DNA of 64,000 bases. It comes from Chlorogloeopsis sp. ULAP01. GTDB taxonomy: Bacteria; Cyanobacteriota; Cyanobacteriia; Cyanobacteriales; Nostocaceae. The position numbers and the translations under genes are program-made. Positions 53,593 through 62,814 of this stretch are shown piece by piece (the stretch's first letter is position 1; every line of letters begins with the position of its first letter). The stretch covers positions 310,001-374,000 of the forward strand of contig NZ_JAUDRH010000003.1 in NCBI RefSeq assembly GCF_030381805.1. The letters are read 5' to 3'. The notes beneath the pieces were generated by a model, which saw nothing but the letters and a program-made list of their open reading frames with translations, was not told the origin of the DNA and did no database searches.

Positions 53593-55566
53593 TTATATCC
53601 TTACACTATTCCATCTCTGCCAGTTTGTTTCACTCTCTGGGCTTTTTGATTCCTGGCAAAGAATATTGTGTAAATTTTGTAATAATTCTCTAGTTGTGTA
53701 GGGTTTCGCGATAAATGATTTAACGGCTGCAAACCCTGCAAGTCTATCACTGGGTGCTAAACCGCTAACGGCAATTATTTTGACAAGCGGATTAATTTTT
53801 TGCAAGGCGCGAATGGTAGTTGCACCATCCATTGATGGCATCATCATATCTACTAAAACTAAGCTGATTTCATCTTGGTACTGAGCATACAGAGCGATCG
53901 CCTCAATCCCATCACTGGCTGTAAGTACCTTGTAATTGTAAGTTTCTAACGAGATTTTTGTTGTCTCTAGAATTTGAGCTTCGTCATCCACAACTAGAAC
54001 CAATTCTCTGTTGCCTTTGAGTAGTTCTAAGTCTTCTCCTAAGAGTGTTGCTGTTGCTTCCACTGCTGGCAAGAAGACTTTAAATTCAGTTCCTTTGCCA
54101 ACCTTGCTATGTACGATGACAAAACCACCGTGACTTTTAATGATACCTCTAACAGTTGAGAGTCCCAACCCTGTTCCTTTGCCAACTTCTTTGGTGGTAA
54201 AAAACGGCTCGAAGATTCTATCTACTATTTCTGGAGGCATCCCTGCTCCGGTATCTGCGATTGTAATCTGAATGTGAGGCCCAACACTAGCATCTAAGTT
54301 CATACGGGCATAGTGTTCATCTATATATATATTTTCCGCAGAAATACTAAGGGTGCCACCGTTGGGCATGGCATCGCGAGCGTTGACAACTAAATTCATC
54401 AACACCTGATGCAAGTGTGTTGCATCTCCAATCACAGCCCAAAGCTCTGGCTGGATATCTGTAGAGAGTTCAATTGATTTCGGAAATGTCTCTTGAACAA
54501 TCTGCCTAATTTCTGAGAACAAATGCCCAACTTGCACAATCATCCGCTTACCTTCAACTCCGCGTGCAAATTGCAGCACTTGTTTAACTAAAGCGGCTCC
54601 ACGTTTAGCGTTAGTTTCTATTGTCTTCAGCATCTGCTGAGTTCGCTCATCGGTGTTGGAGAATTTTAGCTGCAATAATTGTGCTGCTGTCAGAATTGGA
54701 GTCAGTATATTATTTAGATCGTGAGCAATACCGCCGGCAAGCGTACCAATACTCTCTAATCTTTGAGCGCGTAGAAATTGACTTTCTAGTTGTTTTTTTT
54801 CTGTGATGTCGGTATTTACCGTTAAAATAGATTTTGGTTTGCCATCTTGATCACACATTAAAGTCCAGCGACTGGCAACAGTAATCCCTTGCCCTTGTTT
54901 TGTGACTTGCTGTAATTCACCCTGCCAAGAACCACTTTCAGCTAGACTTTTGTAGATATTTTGGAGTTGAGGTGTTGTTTGTGCTCGATACAGAAGCTGA
55001 TCCACCATCTTGCCTATTGCTTCTTGCGGCTTCCATCCATACAAACTTTCAGCCCCTTTGTTCCAAAAAGAAATTTGGTTGTCTAAGTCTTTGACGATAA
55101 TGGCATCTGTGGTGATATCAAGCAAAGCAGCTTGTTCTTTGATTTGTAAATTTTGCTCCTGGAGTGTCTTCGTCAAATTCCGCAACTTGAGATGGAGTTC
55201 GATCCGCGCTAAAACTTCTTCGTGTTGAAGCGGTTTAGTAATATAATCAACTGCACCTAGACTTAAGCCTTTCACCTTATCGACTGTTTCAGCAAGTGCA
55301 GTCATAAAAATTATCGGAATATCTTTTGTTCGTTCATTAGCTTTCAAACGACGGCACGTTTCAAAACCGTCGATTTCCGGCATGAGTACGTCTAACAAAA
55401 TCAAATCTGGTGGAGCATATTCTGCTCTAGCGATCGCACTTTCACCATCTTCAGCAATTAAGACTGTAAATCCAGCATCGGCTAACAAATCAAATAAAAT
55501 TTCTAAATTACTAGGAATGTCATCAACAATTAAAATAACGCCTTTTTTATTTAAATCAATATTCAT
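53593..55566 (-). CDS. Hybrid histidine kinase, REC-PAS-HisKA-HATPase-REC
   Basis: Protein of 657 residues. An N-terminal receiver has its aspartate near residue 58 (LILLDVLMPEIDGFETC). A PAS domain covers about 145-260. The kinase has the histidine in GGIAHDLNNILTPI near residue 281 and a HATPase with NLVVNARDAMPNGG, DTGAGM and GTGLGLST. A C-terminal receiver has aspartate near residue 571 (VLVDMMMPSMDG). The gene lies nine bases downstream of the giant kinase gene, so the N-terminal receiver could be phosphorylated by it; this is inferred. Both receivers are preceded by VDD pairs. The ATG at 55566 is the start. Confidence 0.93.
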   Translation of the reverse strand: MNIDLNKKGVILIVDDIPSNLEILFDLLADAGFTVLIAEDGESAIARAEYAPPDLILLDVLMPEIDGFETCRRLKANERTKDIPIIFMTALAETVDKVKGLSLGAVDYITKPLQHEEVLARIELHLKLRNLTKTLQEQNLQIKEQAALLDITTDAIIVKDLDNQISFWNKGAESLYGWKPQEAIGKMVDQLLYRAQTTPQLQNIYKSLAESGSWQGELQQVTKQGQGITVASRWTLMCDQDGKPKSILTVNTDITEKKQLESQFLRAQRLESIGTLAGGIAHDLNNILTPILTAAQLLQLKFSNTDERTQQMLKTIETNAKRGAALVKQVLQFARGVEGKRMIVQVGHLFSEIRQIVQETFPKSIELSTDIQPELWAVIGDATHLHQVLMNLVVNARDAMPNGGTLSISAENIYIDEHYARMNLDASVGPHIQITIADTGAGMPPEIVDRIFEPFFTTKEVGKGTGLGLSTVRGIIKSHGGFVIVHSKVGKGTEFKVFLPAVEATATLLGEDLELLKGNRELVLVVDDEAQILETTKISLETYNYKVLTASDGIEAIALYAQYQDEISLVLVDMMMPSMDGATTIRALQKINPLVKIIAVSGLAPSDRLAGFAAVKSFIAKPYTTRELLQNLHNILCQESKSPESETNWQRWNSVRI

Positions 55567-55575
55567 AAAACCTCA

Positions 55576-58500
55576 TTAAAATTTTTTGAGAAACTCTAAA
55601 ATTTGTTTCCCTTTAAAAGCTTTTGCAAGTTGACGCAAATGAGTAGCAAAAGGAATCAATTTTTCATCTAATTCCTCCAATTTTATAGCTTGTTGGGCAA
55701 TACCCCTTAAGTCACCTCTCATTGCTAAATCTAGCAAAATCTGAAGCTCTTGTGCTGGTGGAGCCATAATAGGAGTTGCAGGCGTCAAATTGGAGGGATA
55801 AAGTAAACTTTGGTTTTCATTTTTTATCCTTCTAACTTGCTCTGGTTCTTCATACACCCATTCCAATCCTAAGTGAATCCGTAATTTTTCTAACAAATCT
55901 GCTATCCGAATTGGTTTAGCGAGAAAATCATCACAACCGACTTCTCGACTCTGCGTTTGATCAAAATCAAAAACGCTTGCGGAGACTGCAATCACTAGCA
56001 CTTGTTTTTGTTCTGGCAACTTTCTCAGACGGCGAGTTGCTTCAAAACCGTCCATTCCAGCCATTACCAAGTCCATAAAAATCACATCAGGCTTAAATTC
56101 AACTGCTTTTTTGAGACAGTCTAAACCGTCTATTGCTTCTATGACATCAAACCCCAAGGGTTGTAATATATTGACTAAAATAGAGCGATTTGCCCATTTA
56201 TCATCTACTACTAAAACTTTGCGTTTAGAACCAACAAAACTGATGATTTTATGTTCATTAATGCTCTTTTCATCAGTATTTTGGAAAATTTCTGGTAAAT
56301 CCAAATCTAGCCAAAAAACACTCCCTTTATCCAAAATACTCTTCACCTTCAGTTCGCCACCCATCATCTGAACTAATTGACGGCTAATTGCCAATCCCAA
56401 TCCTGTTCCTTCAGTTTTACGAATATCCTCACCCACCTGCTGGAATGGCAAAAAAATCTCTTCTAATTGTTCTGGTGCAATGCCTATTCCTGTATCTTCT
56501 ACTTGAAATCGAATTTTGGGGATTTGGTGTTGGGAAAAACTTTCCCCCGTCTCCAGTCCCCAATCCCCATTCCCGATTACATAACCCACTTTGAACGTTA
56601 TACTACCTTTTTCTGTAAATTTGACTGCATTGCTAAGTAAATTAATCAAAACTTGGCGCAACCGTTTTTCATCAGCTCGAATTATTCTTGGCAGTGGAGA
56701 TAGCGCTTTATAAATTAAAGAAACTCCTTTTTGTTCAGCACGAATGCGACAAATTTCGATGATAGTCTCCAGAAATTCTGAAAAATGAATCTCTTTGGGA
56801 TAAAGTTCCATTTTCCGAGCTTCGATTTTAGAAATATCTAAAATATCATTAATAAGTGTGAGTAAATGCTCACCACATTGATAAATAATATTTACTCCAT
56901 TCTTTTGCCGCGCGGATAAATTTTTATCTTTCTGAAAGATTTGAGCATAACCCAAAATACCATTGAGCGGGGTACGAAGTTCATGGCTCATGTTAGCGAG
57001 GAATTCGCTTTTGGCATGATTAGCGGCGGCAGCTGCTTCTTGTGCTCGTTGGCGCTCACAAATTTCCTGTTGAAGTTGTAAATTTTTATCTTGTAATTCT
57101 AGGGTTCGCTGTTGTACTTTTGCTTCTAGTGTCCGGTTATATTCCTCTAAATCATGATAAAGGCGGGCATTTTCAATTGATATTGCTGCTTGAGATGATA
57201 AAACTTGCAATATTTCTAACCGCTCTGGTGTAAAAGCTCCAGCAGTCAATTTATTTTCTAAGTAAAGAATGCCAATCAACTTACCTTGATTAACAATTGG
57301 CGTACATAAAATAGATTTTGGCTTGTGGTTGAGAATATAACTATCTGTTATAAATACTGCTTCGCAAGTGGCATCGTTTAGTACAACATTCTCATGAGTA
57401 CGACGCACATAATTAATAATAGATATTGGTAGCTGTTGACTCGAATCTACAGGTAGAGATTCTTGCACTTTGATTTCATTTTGCCGGACACTTGCTGATG
57501 CTTCTATGAGTAATCTATCTGCCTTTTCTAAGATTAAAAATCCTGTTTCGGCACCAGCATTTTCCATCACAATTTGCATCAATTTAGTCAGCAGTTTTTC
57601 TAAAACAATTTCGCCAGAAAGAGCTTGTGAAGCTTTCATAACTGAAGCTAAATCGAAAACTACAGGAATATCTGTAGTTGTAGAGCCAATTGTCAAATTT
57701 GTCTCTAAGCCTTGGTTGTTTCGCTCCCAGATCCGAGAGAAAATTTGAGGATATTTTGCTTCTAAATCTCTAATTTTTGCTGTTGCTCCCCAGCTAATAT
57801 AGCTGTAGTAAGCATCAGTTAAATAAGTTTGAGCTACTTTTTCTCTCCTACGCTCAAAATAAAACTTTGCTGCTAATTCGTTGGAGAGTGCTTCTTCTTG
57901 AATGTATCCTTGCTTCCTAGCACCAGCGATCGCTAGATCGTAAAGTGCGATCGCACAATCAAATTGTCCCAAAATCCGTGCTTTTTCTGCCTCTACCAAG
58001 TCATATTTATGCTGAAAATTCATTGGAGCATGGTAAGCCCAGATTTGCATTTTTTCCTGATTGCTAATGACTTTATTTAAGAGATATTCTTGGTGTAAAG
58101 GTGACGCTGATGGATAGATTACAAGTTGTGCTAAGGAATCGTAGAAATGGAACACTGGTACAGCAAGAAATGCTTTGACTCCATCTAAATACTGTTCTGC
58201 TTGAACTCCATTTTCTGAGGCTTGCTCGTACTCTCCAAATAAATAACAAAGAATAAGCTTATTTAGATAAAAATAGTGGAGCCCAGTTCTGTCATTAGCC
58301 TCTTTAAGCAGTGGTAAATATTTTTCCTCGTTGTATACTTCACCAATTAAACACCACAAATTTTCAGAAGGTTCTAGTAAGTTCAGAACTGACTGTTGAA
58401 ATATCTGATTCCAACTCAAGGCGTTTGCTTGCTTGAGTTGGGCTAAGGTATTACTAATTGTTGTCATTTCTTTTTCAAGGATTGTTAGCTCTTTACCTAT

Positions 58501-61500
58501 GTAATAAGAATATTGGCATTTTTGCATGGCTGCGTAACCACCATATTCAAAATGTCCGTTTTCTATTCCATAGGAGTAACCATCCTGCAATAGTGGTAAA
58601 GTTTCTTTAGCATGAACTTTACCGTGAATTGTACATGCTCCCGCTACAAAAAATACACTTGTTTTAAGTTCTAAAGCGTTAAATTGTTCTACAAGATTTA
58701 AAGCCAACTTACCAAATTTATAAGCCGATTCAATATCTTGAACTATGCCATTTAAAATTACGCCATAACAAACATAACCATAAGCTGAGAAGGGTGAATT
58801 TCCATATTGAATAGATAAATTTACCTGTTCGCATATAACTAGTGGAAACAGCATAGGTGCAGCTTGATAGGTAGGAGAACCCATACTCGTTAGCATCCGT
58901 GTAGCTGTCAATTTATCTTCCTGCGTCATGAATGGGAGATTAATTAAGTCTTCTATATTCTTCCCAGCCAAATTTGCTGCTGTTTGATTGAGTGTTTGTT
59001 GGATATCTGAAGCGGTAGGCGACTCTGGGAATCTTAACCCTAGCTGTGCCAGTGCTTGCAATCCAATTGCGATCGCTTCCAGTTGTCTGACTTGCGCCAT
59101 GCAGGCTTGAATTTTAACTTCGTAGACTTTCATTTTGTCAATCGGGATTTTTGCCTGTTGCAAAACAACTTCAGCCCAGCTTTCCATCTGCTCAAAATCA
59201 CCGTTCAGGTACGCTGTTTCTACTGCCGACTCATACAGTGCCAAGGTTAGCTCGTACTGATTCTGCCAACTGTTTACTGCTAATAACTTCAAACCAAGCT
59301 TGATATAGCGGATAGCAGACTCATATGCTGTTGCTTGATTCGCTTTCTTAGCTGCAATCAGATTCAGTTCAGCCAGTTCATATTTTTCTGACTCAGAAAT
59401 AAGTAAGTCAATACCATAATTCAGCTGGTTGACTAAAGCAAAAATCTTTTCTTGTCGTTCTTCAAGCGTGGTATTTTGTAGTAATAGTTGACCAATTTTG
59501 AGGTGAGTTTCTTTTTTTTGTGAATCTGCAATCAGAGAATAGGCTGCTTGCTGTACTCGGTCATGTAAAAACTTGTAGGCAATAGTGATTTGCTCTTGCT
59601 CAGTTGTTAGTAATTCGCTTTGCTGGCTAGTAATCACTAAAGGAATTTTGTAGGACTGACTTAAGGGTATAATTAAACTATCCTGTAGAGATTCCCATAA
59701 ATCTGTTGCTGTTTCCGACAAGGATTTTTGATTAACAATACTCAGAACATCTAAAGTAAATTTATCTCCAATACAAGCTGCTAACTTCAAGACATTTTGT
59801 GTTGTTGGCGCTAGCTTTTGAATTTGATTTACCATCAACTCAACAACATTATCAGTTATATCAATATCTTGAAGTAGTTCAATATCCCATTGCCAGCAAC
59901 CTTCACTAAAATCAAATACCAATAGTTTTTCTTGATACAGAGATTTGAGTAGTTGAGTTAAGAAGAAGGGATTGCCCTGAGTTTTGTTAAACACTAACTC
60001 GGCTAGTAGTTGTGAATTTTCTTGGCTATTGCGGAGAGTATCACTAACTAGTTTATTTACATCAGCTAATTGCAAAGGATGGAGAACAATATTGTTAACA
60101 ATTGCACCTGATTTTTGAATTTCTTCTAAAGTTAATATTAATGGATGGCTGGTATAAACTTCATTATCTCTATAAGCCCCAATTAAGAATAAATATTGAC
60201 TACTTGGATCATTTAGTAGCAGTGGAAGTAATTTTAAAGAGGCAGAATCTGCCCACTGTAAGTCATCCAAGAATATTACTAATGGATGTTCCTTTTGACA
60301 AAATACATGAATGAATTGTTTAAATACACGATTAAATCTATTTTGGGATTCAGTTAGCCCCAATTGAGGAACAACTGGCTGATGTCCAATAATCAGTTCG
60401 ACTTCAGGAATAACATCAATAATAATCTGACCATTAGTACCAAGAGCTTCTAAAATTTTTGCTTTCCATAGTGCTATTTTTTTATGGCTTTCTGTTAACA
60501 ATTGCCGCATTAATTCCTGAAAAGCTTGAATCAAAGAAGCATAGGGAATATTTCGCTTAAATTGGTCAAATTTACCAGAAATAAAATATCCTCTTTGTTG
60601 CACTATGGGTTTATGAACTTCATTCACTAAAGAGGATTTACCAATTCCTGAATAACCACTGACTAACATCATTTCTATCCCCTTTAATCCTTTTAATCCT
60701 TCCTTGTTACCAGGGGAAGTAGAGGGATTTGCCACTCGCTCAAAGGCATCCATTAAAGTTGCAACTTCTTGCTCGCGGCCATAAAGTTTTTGTGGGATCA
60801 GAAATTGACTGTATAAATCTAACTGCCCAACAATAAAATCTTCAATTTTCTCCGTTGCTTGCAGTTTTTTAAGACATACTTCTAAATCAGCTTTTATTCC
60901 TAAAGCACTTTGATATCTTTCCTCAGCAGTCTTAGCTAATAATTTCATGACAATACCAGCAACCGCTTCGGGAATCTCTGGATTGATTTGTTGAGGTGAT
61001 AAAGGTATTTTTGCAATATGGCAGTGAGTTAATTCTAAGGGATCAGTAGTTTGAAAAGGTAACTGCCCCGTTAACATTTCATAAAAGGTGACACCTAGAG
61101 AATAAAAGTCAGTTCGATAGTCAATCGAGCGGTTCATCCTTCCAGTTTGTTCTGGTGACATATAGGCAAGGGTGCCTTCAAGTAAATTTGGATTGCTGAC
61201 AGTTAAATTTTCCCTGGATAGACACGATGAAATACTAAAATCTATAATTTTAACTTCACCTGTTTGCGGAGCGATTAAAATATTATGAGGCTTAATATCT
61301 TTATGAATAATATTATTTTGATGTAATTGAGCAAGTGTTGTAGACAATTGAATAGCTATTTGCAAAAACTGTCTTAATTCTAATTTGTAATTAGTGATAA
61401 AAGTTTTTAGTGATTCTCCGTCAAAATCTGACAAAATTAATGCCAAACCATTTTGATAGTTTTCTAAAGCTAGAGGTTTTACAATCCCTTCTATATCCAG

Positions 61501-61683
61501 GGATTGAAGGATTTTATATTCGTGTCGTAGTTGAGCAAGGTGTTCTATAGTGGGATACTCAGCTTTAAGAGTTTTAATAATTACTGATATTTGATCAGAC
61601 TTTCTCAAGCCACGATAAACACAGGTACTAGTACTTTCATAGATAACTTCCATGAGGTTGTAGTCGGTAATAATCATACTCAT
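55576..61683 (-). CDS. Giant Ser/Thr kinase-AAA-GAF-histidine kinase-receiver protein (HstK-type)
   Basis: Protein of 2035 residues. An N-terminal eukaryotic-type kinase domain (about 1-275) has HKDIKPHN near residue 130 and DFSISSC in place of DFG. An AAA/ORC-type ATPase follows, with Walker A GYSGIGKSSLVNE near residue 348 and FLDDLQWADS near 480. A long TPR-like helical region (about 700-1350) leads to a GAF domain (about 1365-1515), HisKA with histidine near 1566 in MSHELRTPLNG, HATPase with NLLSNAVKFTEKG, and a receiver (aspartate near 1870, FMDLVMAGMDG). Such proteins (Anabaena HstK group) occur in heterocystous cyanobacteria. In the catalytic segment, the DFG glycine is serine, so kinase activity needs testing. 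Two inserts of repeat DNA lie in the coding sequence. Confidence 0.93.
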   Translation of the reverse strand: MSMIITDYNLMEVIYESTSTCVYRGLRKSDQISVIIKTLKAEYPTIEHLAQLRHEYKILQSLDIEGIVKPLALENYQNGLALILSDFDGESLKTFITNYKLELRQFLQIAIQLSTTLAQLHQNNIIHKDIKPHNILIAPQTGEVKIIDFSISSCLSRENLTVSNPNLLEGTLAYMSPEQTGRMNRSIDYRTDFYSLGVTFYEMLTGQLPFQTTDPLELTHCHIAKIPLSPQQINPEIPEAVAGIVMKLLAKTAEERYQSALGIKADLEVCLKKLQATEKIEDFIVGQLDLYSQFLIPQKLYGREQEVATLMDAFERVANPSTSPGNKEGLKGLKGIEMMLVSGYSGIGKSSLVNEVHKPIVQQRGYFISGKFDQFKRNIPYASLIQAFQELMRQLLTESHKKIALWKAKILEALGTNGQIIIDVIPEVELIIGHQPVVPQLGLTESQNRFNRVFKQFIHVFCQKEHPLVIFLDDLQWADSASLKLLPLLLNDPSSQYLFLIGAYRDNEVYTSHPLILTLEEIQKSGAIVNNIVLHPLQLADVNKLVSDTLRNSQENSQLLAELVFNKTQGNPFFLTQLLKSLYQEKLLVFDFSEGCWQWDIELLQDIDITDNVVELMVNQIQKLAPTTQNVLKLAACIGDKFTLDVLSIVNQKSLSETATDLWESLQDSLIIPLSQSYKIPLVITSQQSELLTTEQEQITIAYKFLHDRVQQAAYSLIADSQKKETHLKIGQLLLQNTTLEERQEKIFALVNQLNYGIDLLISESEKYELAELNLIAAKKANQATAYESAIRYIKLGLKLLAVNSWQNQYELTLALYESAVETAYLNGDFEQMESWAEVVLQQAKIPIDKMKVYEVKIQACMAQVRQLEAIAIGLQALAQLGLRFPESPTASDIQQTLNQTAANLAGKNIEDLINLPFMTQEDKLTATRMLTSMGSPTYQAAPMLFPLVICEQVNLSIQYGNSPFSAYGYVCYGVILNGIVQDIESAYKFGKLALNLVEQFNALELKTSVFFVAGACTIHGKVHAKETLPLLQDGYSYGIENGHFEYGGYAAMQKCQYSYYIGKELTILEKEMTTISNTLAQLKQANALSWNQIFQQSVLNLLEPSENLWCLIGEVYNEEKYLPLLKEANDRTGLHYFYLNKLILCYLFGEYEQASENGVQAEQYLDGVKAFLAVPVFHFYDSLAQLVIYPSASPLHQEYLLNKVISNQEKMQIWAYHAPMNFQHKYDLVEAEKARILGQFDCAIALYDLAIAGARKQGYIQEEALSNELAAKFYFERRREKVAQTYLTDAYYSYISWGATAKIRDLEAKYPQIFSRIWERNNQGLETNLTIGSTTTDIPVVFDLASVMKASQALSGEIVLEKLLTKLMQIVMENAGAETGFLILEKADRLLIEASASVRQNEIKVQESLPVDSSQQLPISIINYVRRTHENVVLNDATCEAVFITDSYILNHKPKSILCTPIVNQGKLIGILYLENKLTAGAFTPERLEILQVLSSQAAISIENARLYHDLEEYNRTLEAKVQQRTLELQDKNLQLQQEICERQRAQEAAAAANHAKSEFLANMSHELRTPLNGILGYAQIFQKDKNLSARQKNGVNIIYQCGEHLLTLINDILDISKIEARKMELYPKEIHFSEFLETIIEICRIRAEQKGVSLIYKALSPLPRIIRADEKRLRQVLINLLSNAVKFTEKGSITFKVGYVIGNGDWGLETGESFSQHQIPKIRFQVEDTGIGIAPEQLEEIFLPFQQVGEDIRKTEGTGLGLAISRQLVQMMGGELKVKSILDKGSVFWLDLDLPEIFQNTDEKSINEHKIISFVGSKRKVLVVDDKWANRSILVNILQPLGFDVIEAIDGLDCLKKAVEFKPDVIFMDLVMAGMDGFEATRRLRKLPEQKQVLVIAVSASVFDFDQTQSREVGCDDFLAKPIRIADLLEKLRIHLGLEWVYEEPEQVRRIKNENQSLLYPSNLTPATPIMAPPAQELQILLDLAMRGDLRGIAQQAIKLEELDEKLIPFATHLRQLAKAFKGKQILEFLKKF
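56516..56580 (-). repeat. In-frame repeat insert in the HATPase domain of the giant kinase
   Basis: Read on the minus strand, GGGAATGGGGATTGGGGACT and GGAGACGGGGGAAAG code for the residues GNGDWGLETGESFSQHQ between strand and helix of the HATPase. This G-rich repeat type is common between genes in filamentous cyanobacteria. Confidence 0.75.
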
Positions 61684-61948
61684 TTTTATATTTTGATTGG
61701 TGTGAGGTTAATAGACAGTCAAGTCGTTAGTTCCTTTATTAATTATCAGTTTCCACCTCTGTTGTGCTTTGGTAATATCACCAATTGTTGACCTATATTT
61801 TGGGTGTAAACTGAATGTTTAACGGAATTTAAAACTATGTAATTAAAATTAAACTGATGATGATCGCATTTAGACATACAAATTAGACGTACAAAGACAA
61901 GGTACGATCAAGCGAGATTAATTTTAGTAGTCGTTGTGAGTTTGAGAG
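61684..61948. promoter_or_regulatory. Divergent promoter region of the giant kinase and DUF3386 genes
   Basis: About 265 bases between divergent genes, AT-rich, with repeated GTTTAATTTTAATTAC-like stretches. Promoters for both genes must be here; no exact elements can be fixed. Confidence 0.4.
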
Positions 61949-62782
61949 ATGAAACAATCACAAAAACACCTGACTCGCTGGTGTGCTTTGAGTTTAGTTC
62001 TAACTCTGTTGGCGTTAACCCAACTAGCCCAAGAAGCGATCGCTCAAAATCTGCCACCCAGAAGTATTCGCCTCCTCCTCGCAGATAAAAACACCTCAAC
62101 CCAGACTCAAACTGTCTCAGCTCGCGACATATTTCGGGCTGCCTACCTAAATCGCTACACCTGGGATGAAAAATTTCCAGGATATACGGCTGAAGTCAAA
62201 ATCAAACAAGGAAATGAAGAATACAATGGCTACATTCGTGTGAAACCAGACTTGAGTGTCGAAGTAACTGGCATTAATTCTGCACAAGTACGTCAGACTG
62301 TTGAGGGGCAATTACGCATGGTTGCAATCCACCGTCGTCGGATTCCTTTTGAGGTGGCACACAAAAACCATACTTATGAACTGGGTAAAACTGATAATAC
62401 AGGTGTTGTAGAGATTTTTGAAAAGGGAGAGTCAACAGACGCCCATTACAAGGTATTCAAAAACCAGATTACTCAAGTTAATCGTACTTTGGGAAATACA
62501 TTTGTTACCGTTAACTTGTTGGATTCGTTAGTCTCCCCTAAAGGCTATCTAGCAACCCGTTACCGAACCATATTTCGACAGCCTCAAACTAAACAAGTGT
62601 TGGGAGAACAGGAATCGGAAGATACTTACCAGCAAATTGGTGATTATTATCTACTAAAGCGGCAGGTGCTTCGCAACTTTCAAGCAGGGCAGCAGACTAG
62701 TACTCTCATAGACTTCAATAATATCCAGTTATTACCAAAATCGACGAGTACTACACCATCAGACTCAAGGAAAGGAGTTTGA
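61949..62782 (+). CDS. DUF3386-family exported protein
   Basis: Protein of 277 residues of the cyanobacterial DUF3386 family. A signal peptide (LSLVLTLLALTQLAQEAIA, cleavage after AIAQ near residue 33) is followed by a beta-rich body (YTWDEKFPGYTAEVKIKQGN, YNGYIRVKPDLSVEVTGINS, TFVTVNLLDSLVSPKGYLAT) and a variable serine/threonine tail. Members without a signal also exist. Function is unknown. The ATG is at 61949. The stop is 33 bases from the end of the converging AAA gene. Confidence 0.85.
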   Translation: MKQSQKHLTRWCALSLVLTLLALTQLAQEAIAQNLPPRSIRLLLADKNTSTQTQTVSARDIFRAAYLNRYTWDEKFPGYTAEVKIKQGNEEYNGYIRVKPDLSVEVTGINSAQVRQTVEGQLRMVAIHRRRIPFEVAHKNHTYELGKTDNTGVVEIFEKGESTDAHYKVFKNQITQVNRTLGNTFVTVNLLDSLVSPKGYLATRYRTIFRQPQTKQVLGEQESEDTYQQIGDYYLLKRQVLRNFQAGQQTSTLIDFNNIQLLPKSTSTTPSDSRKGV

Positions 62783-62814
62783 TTTTGGCGATCGCTAGTT
62801 TGCTGCAAAAATTC

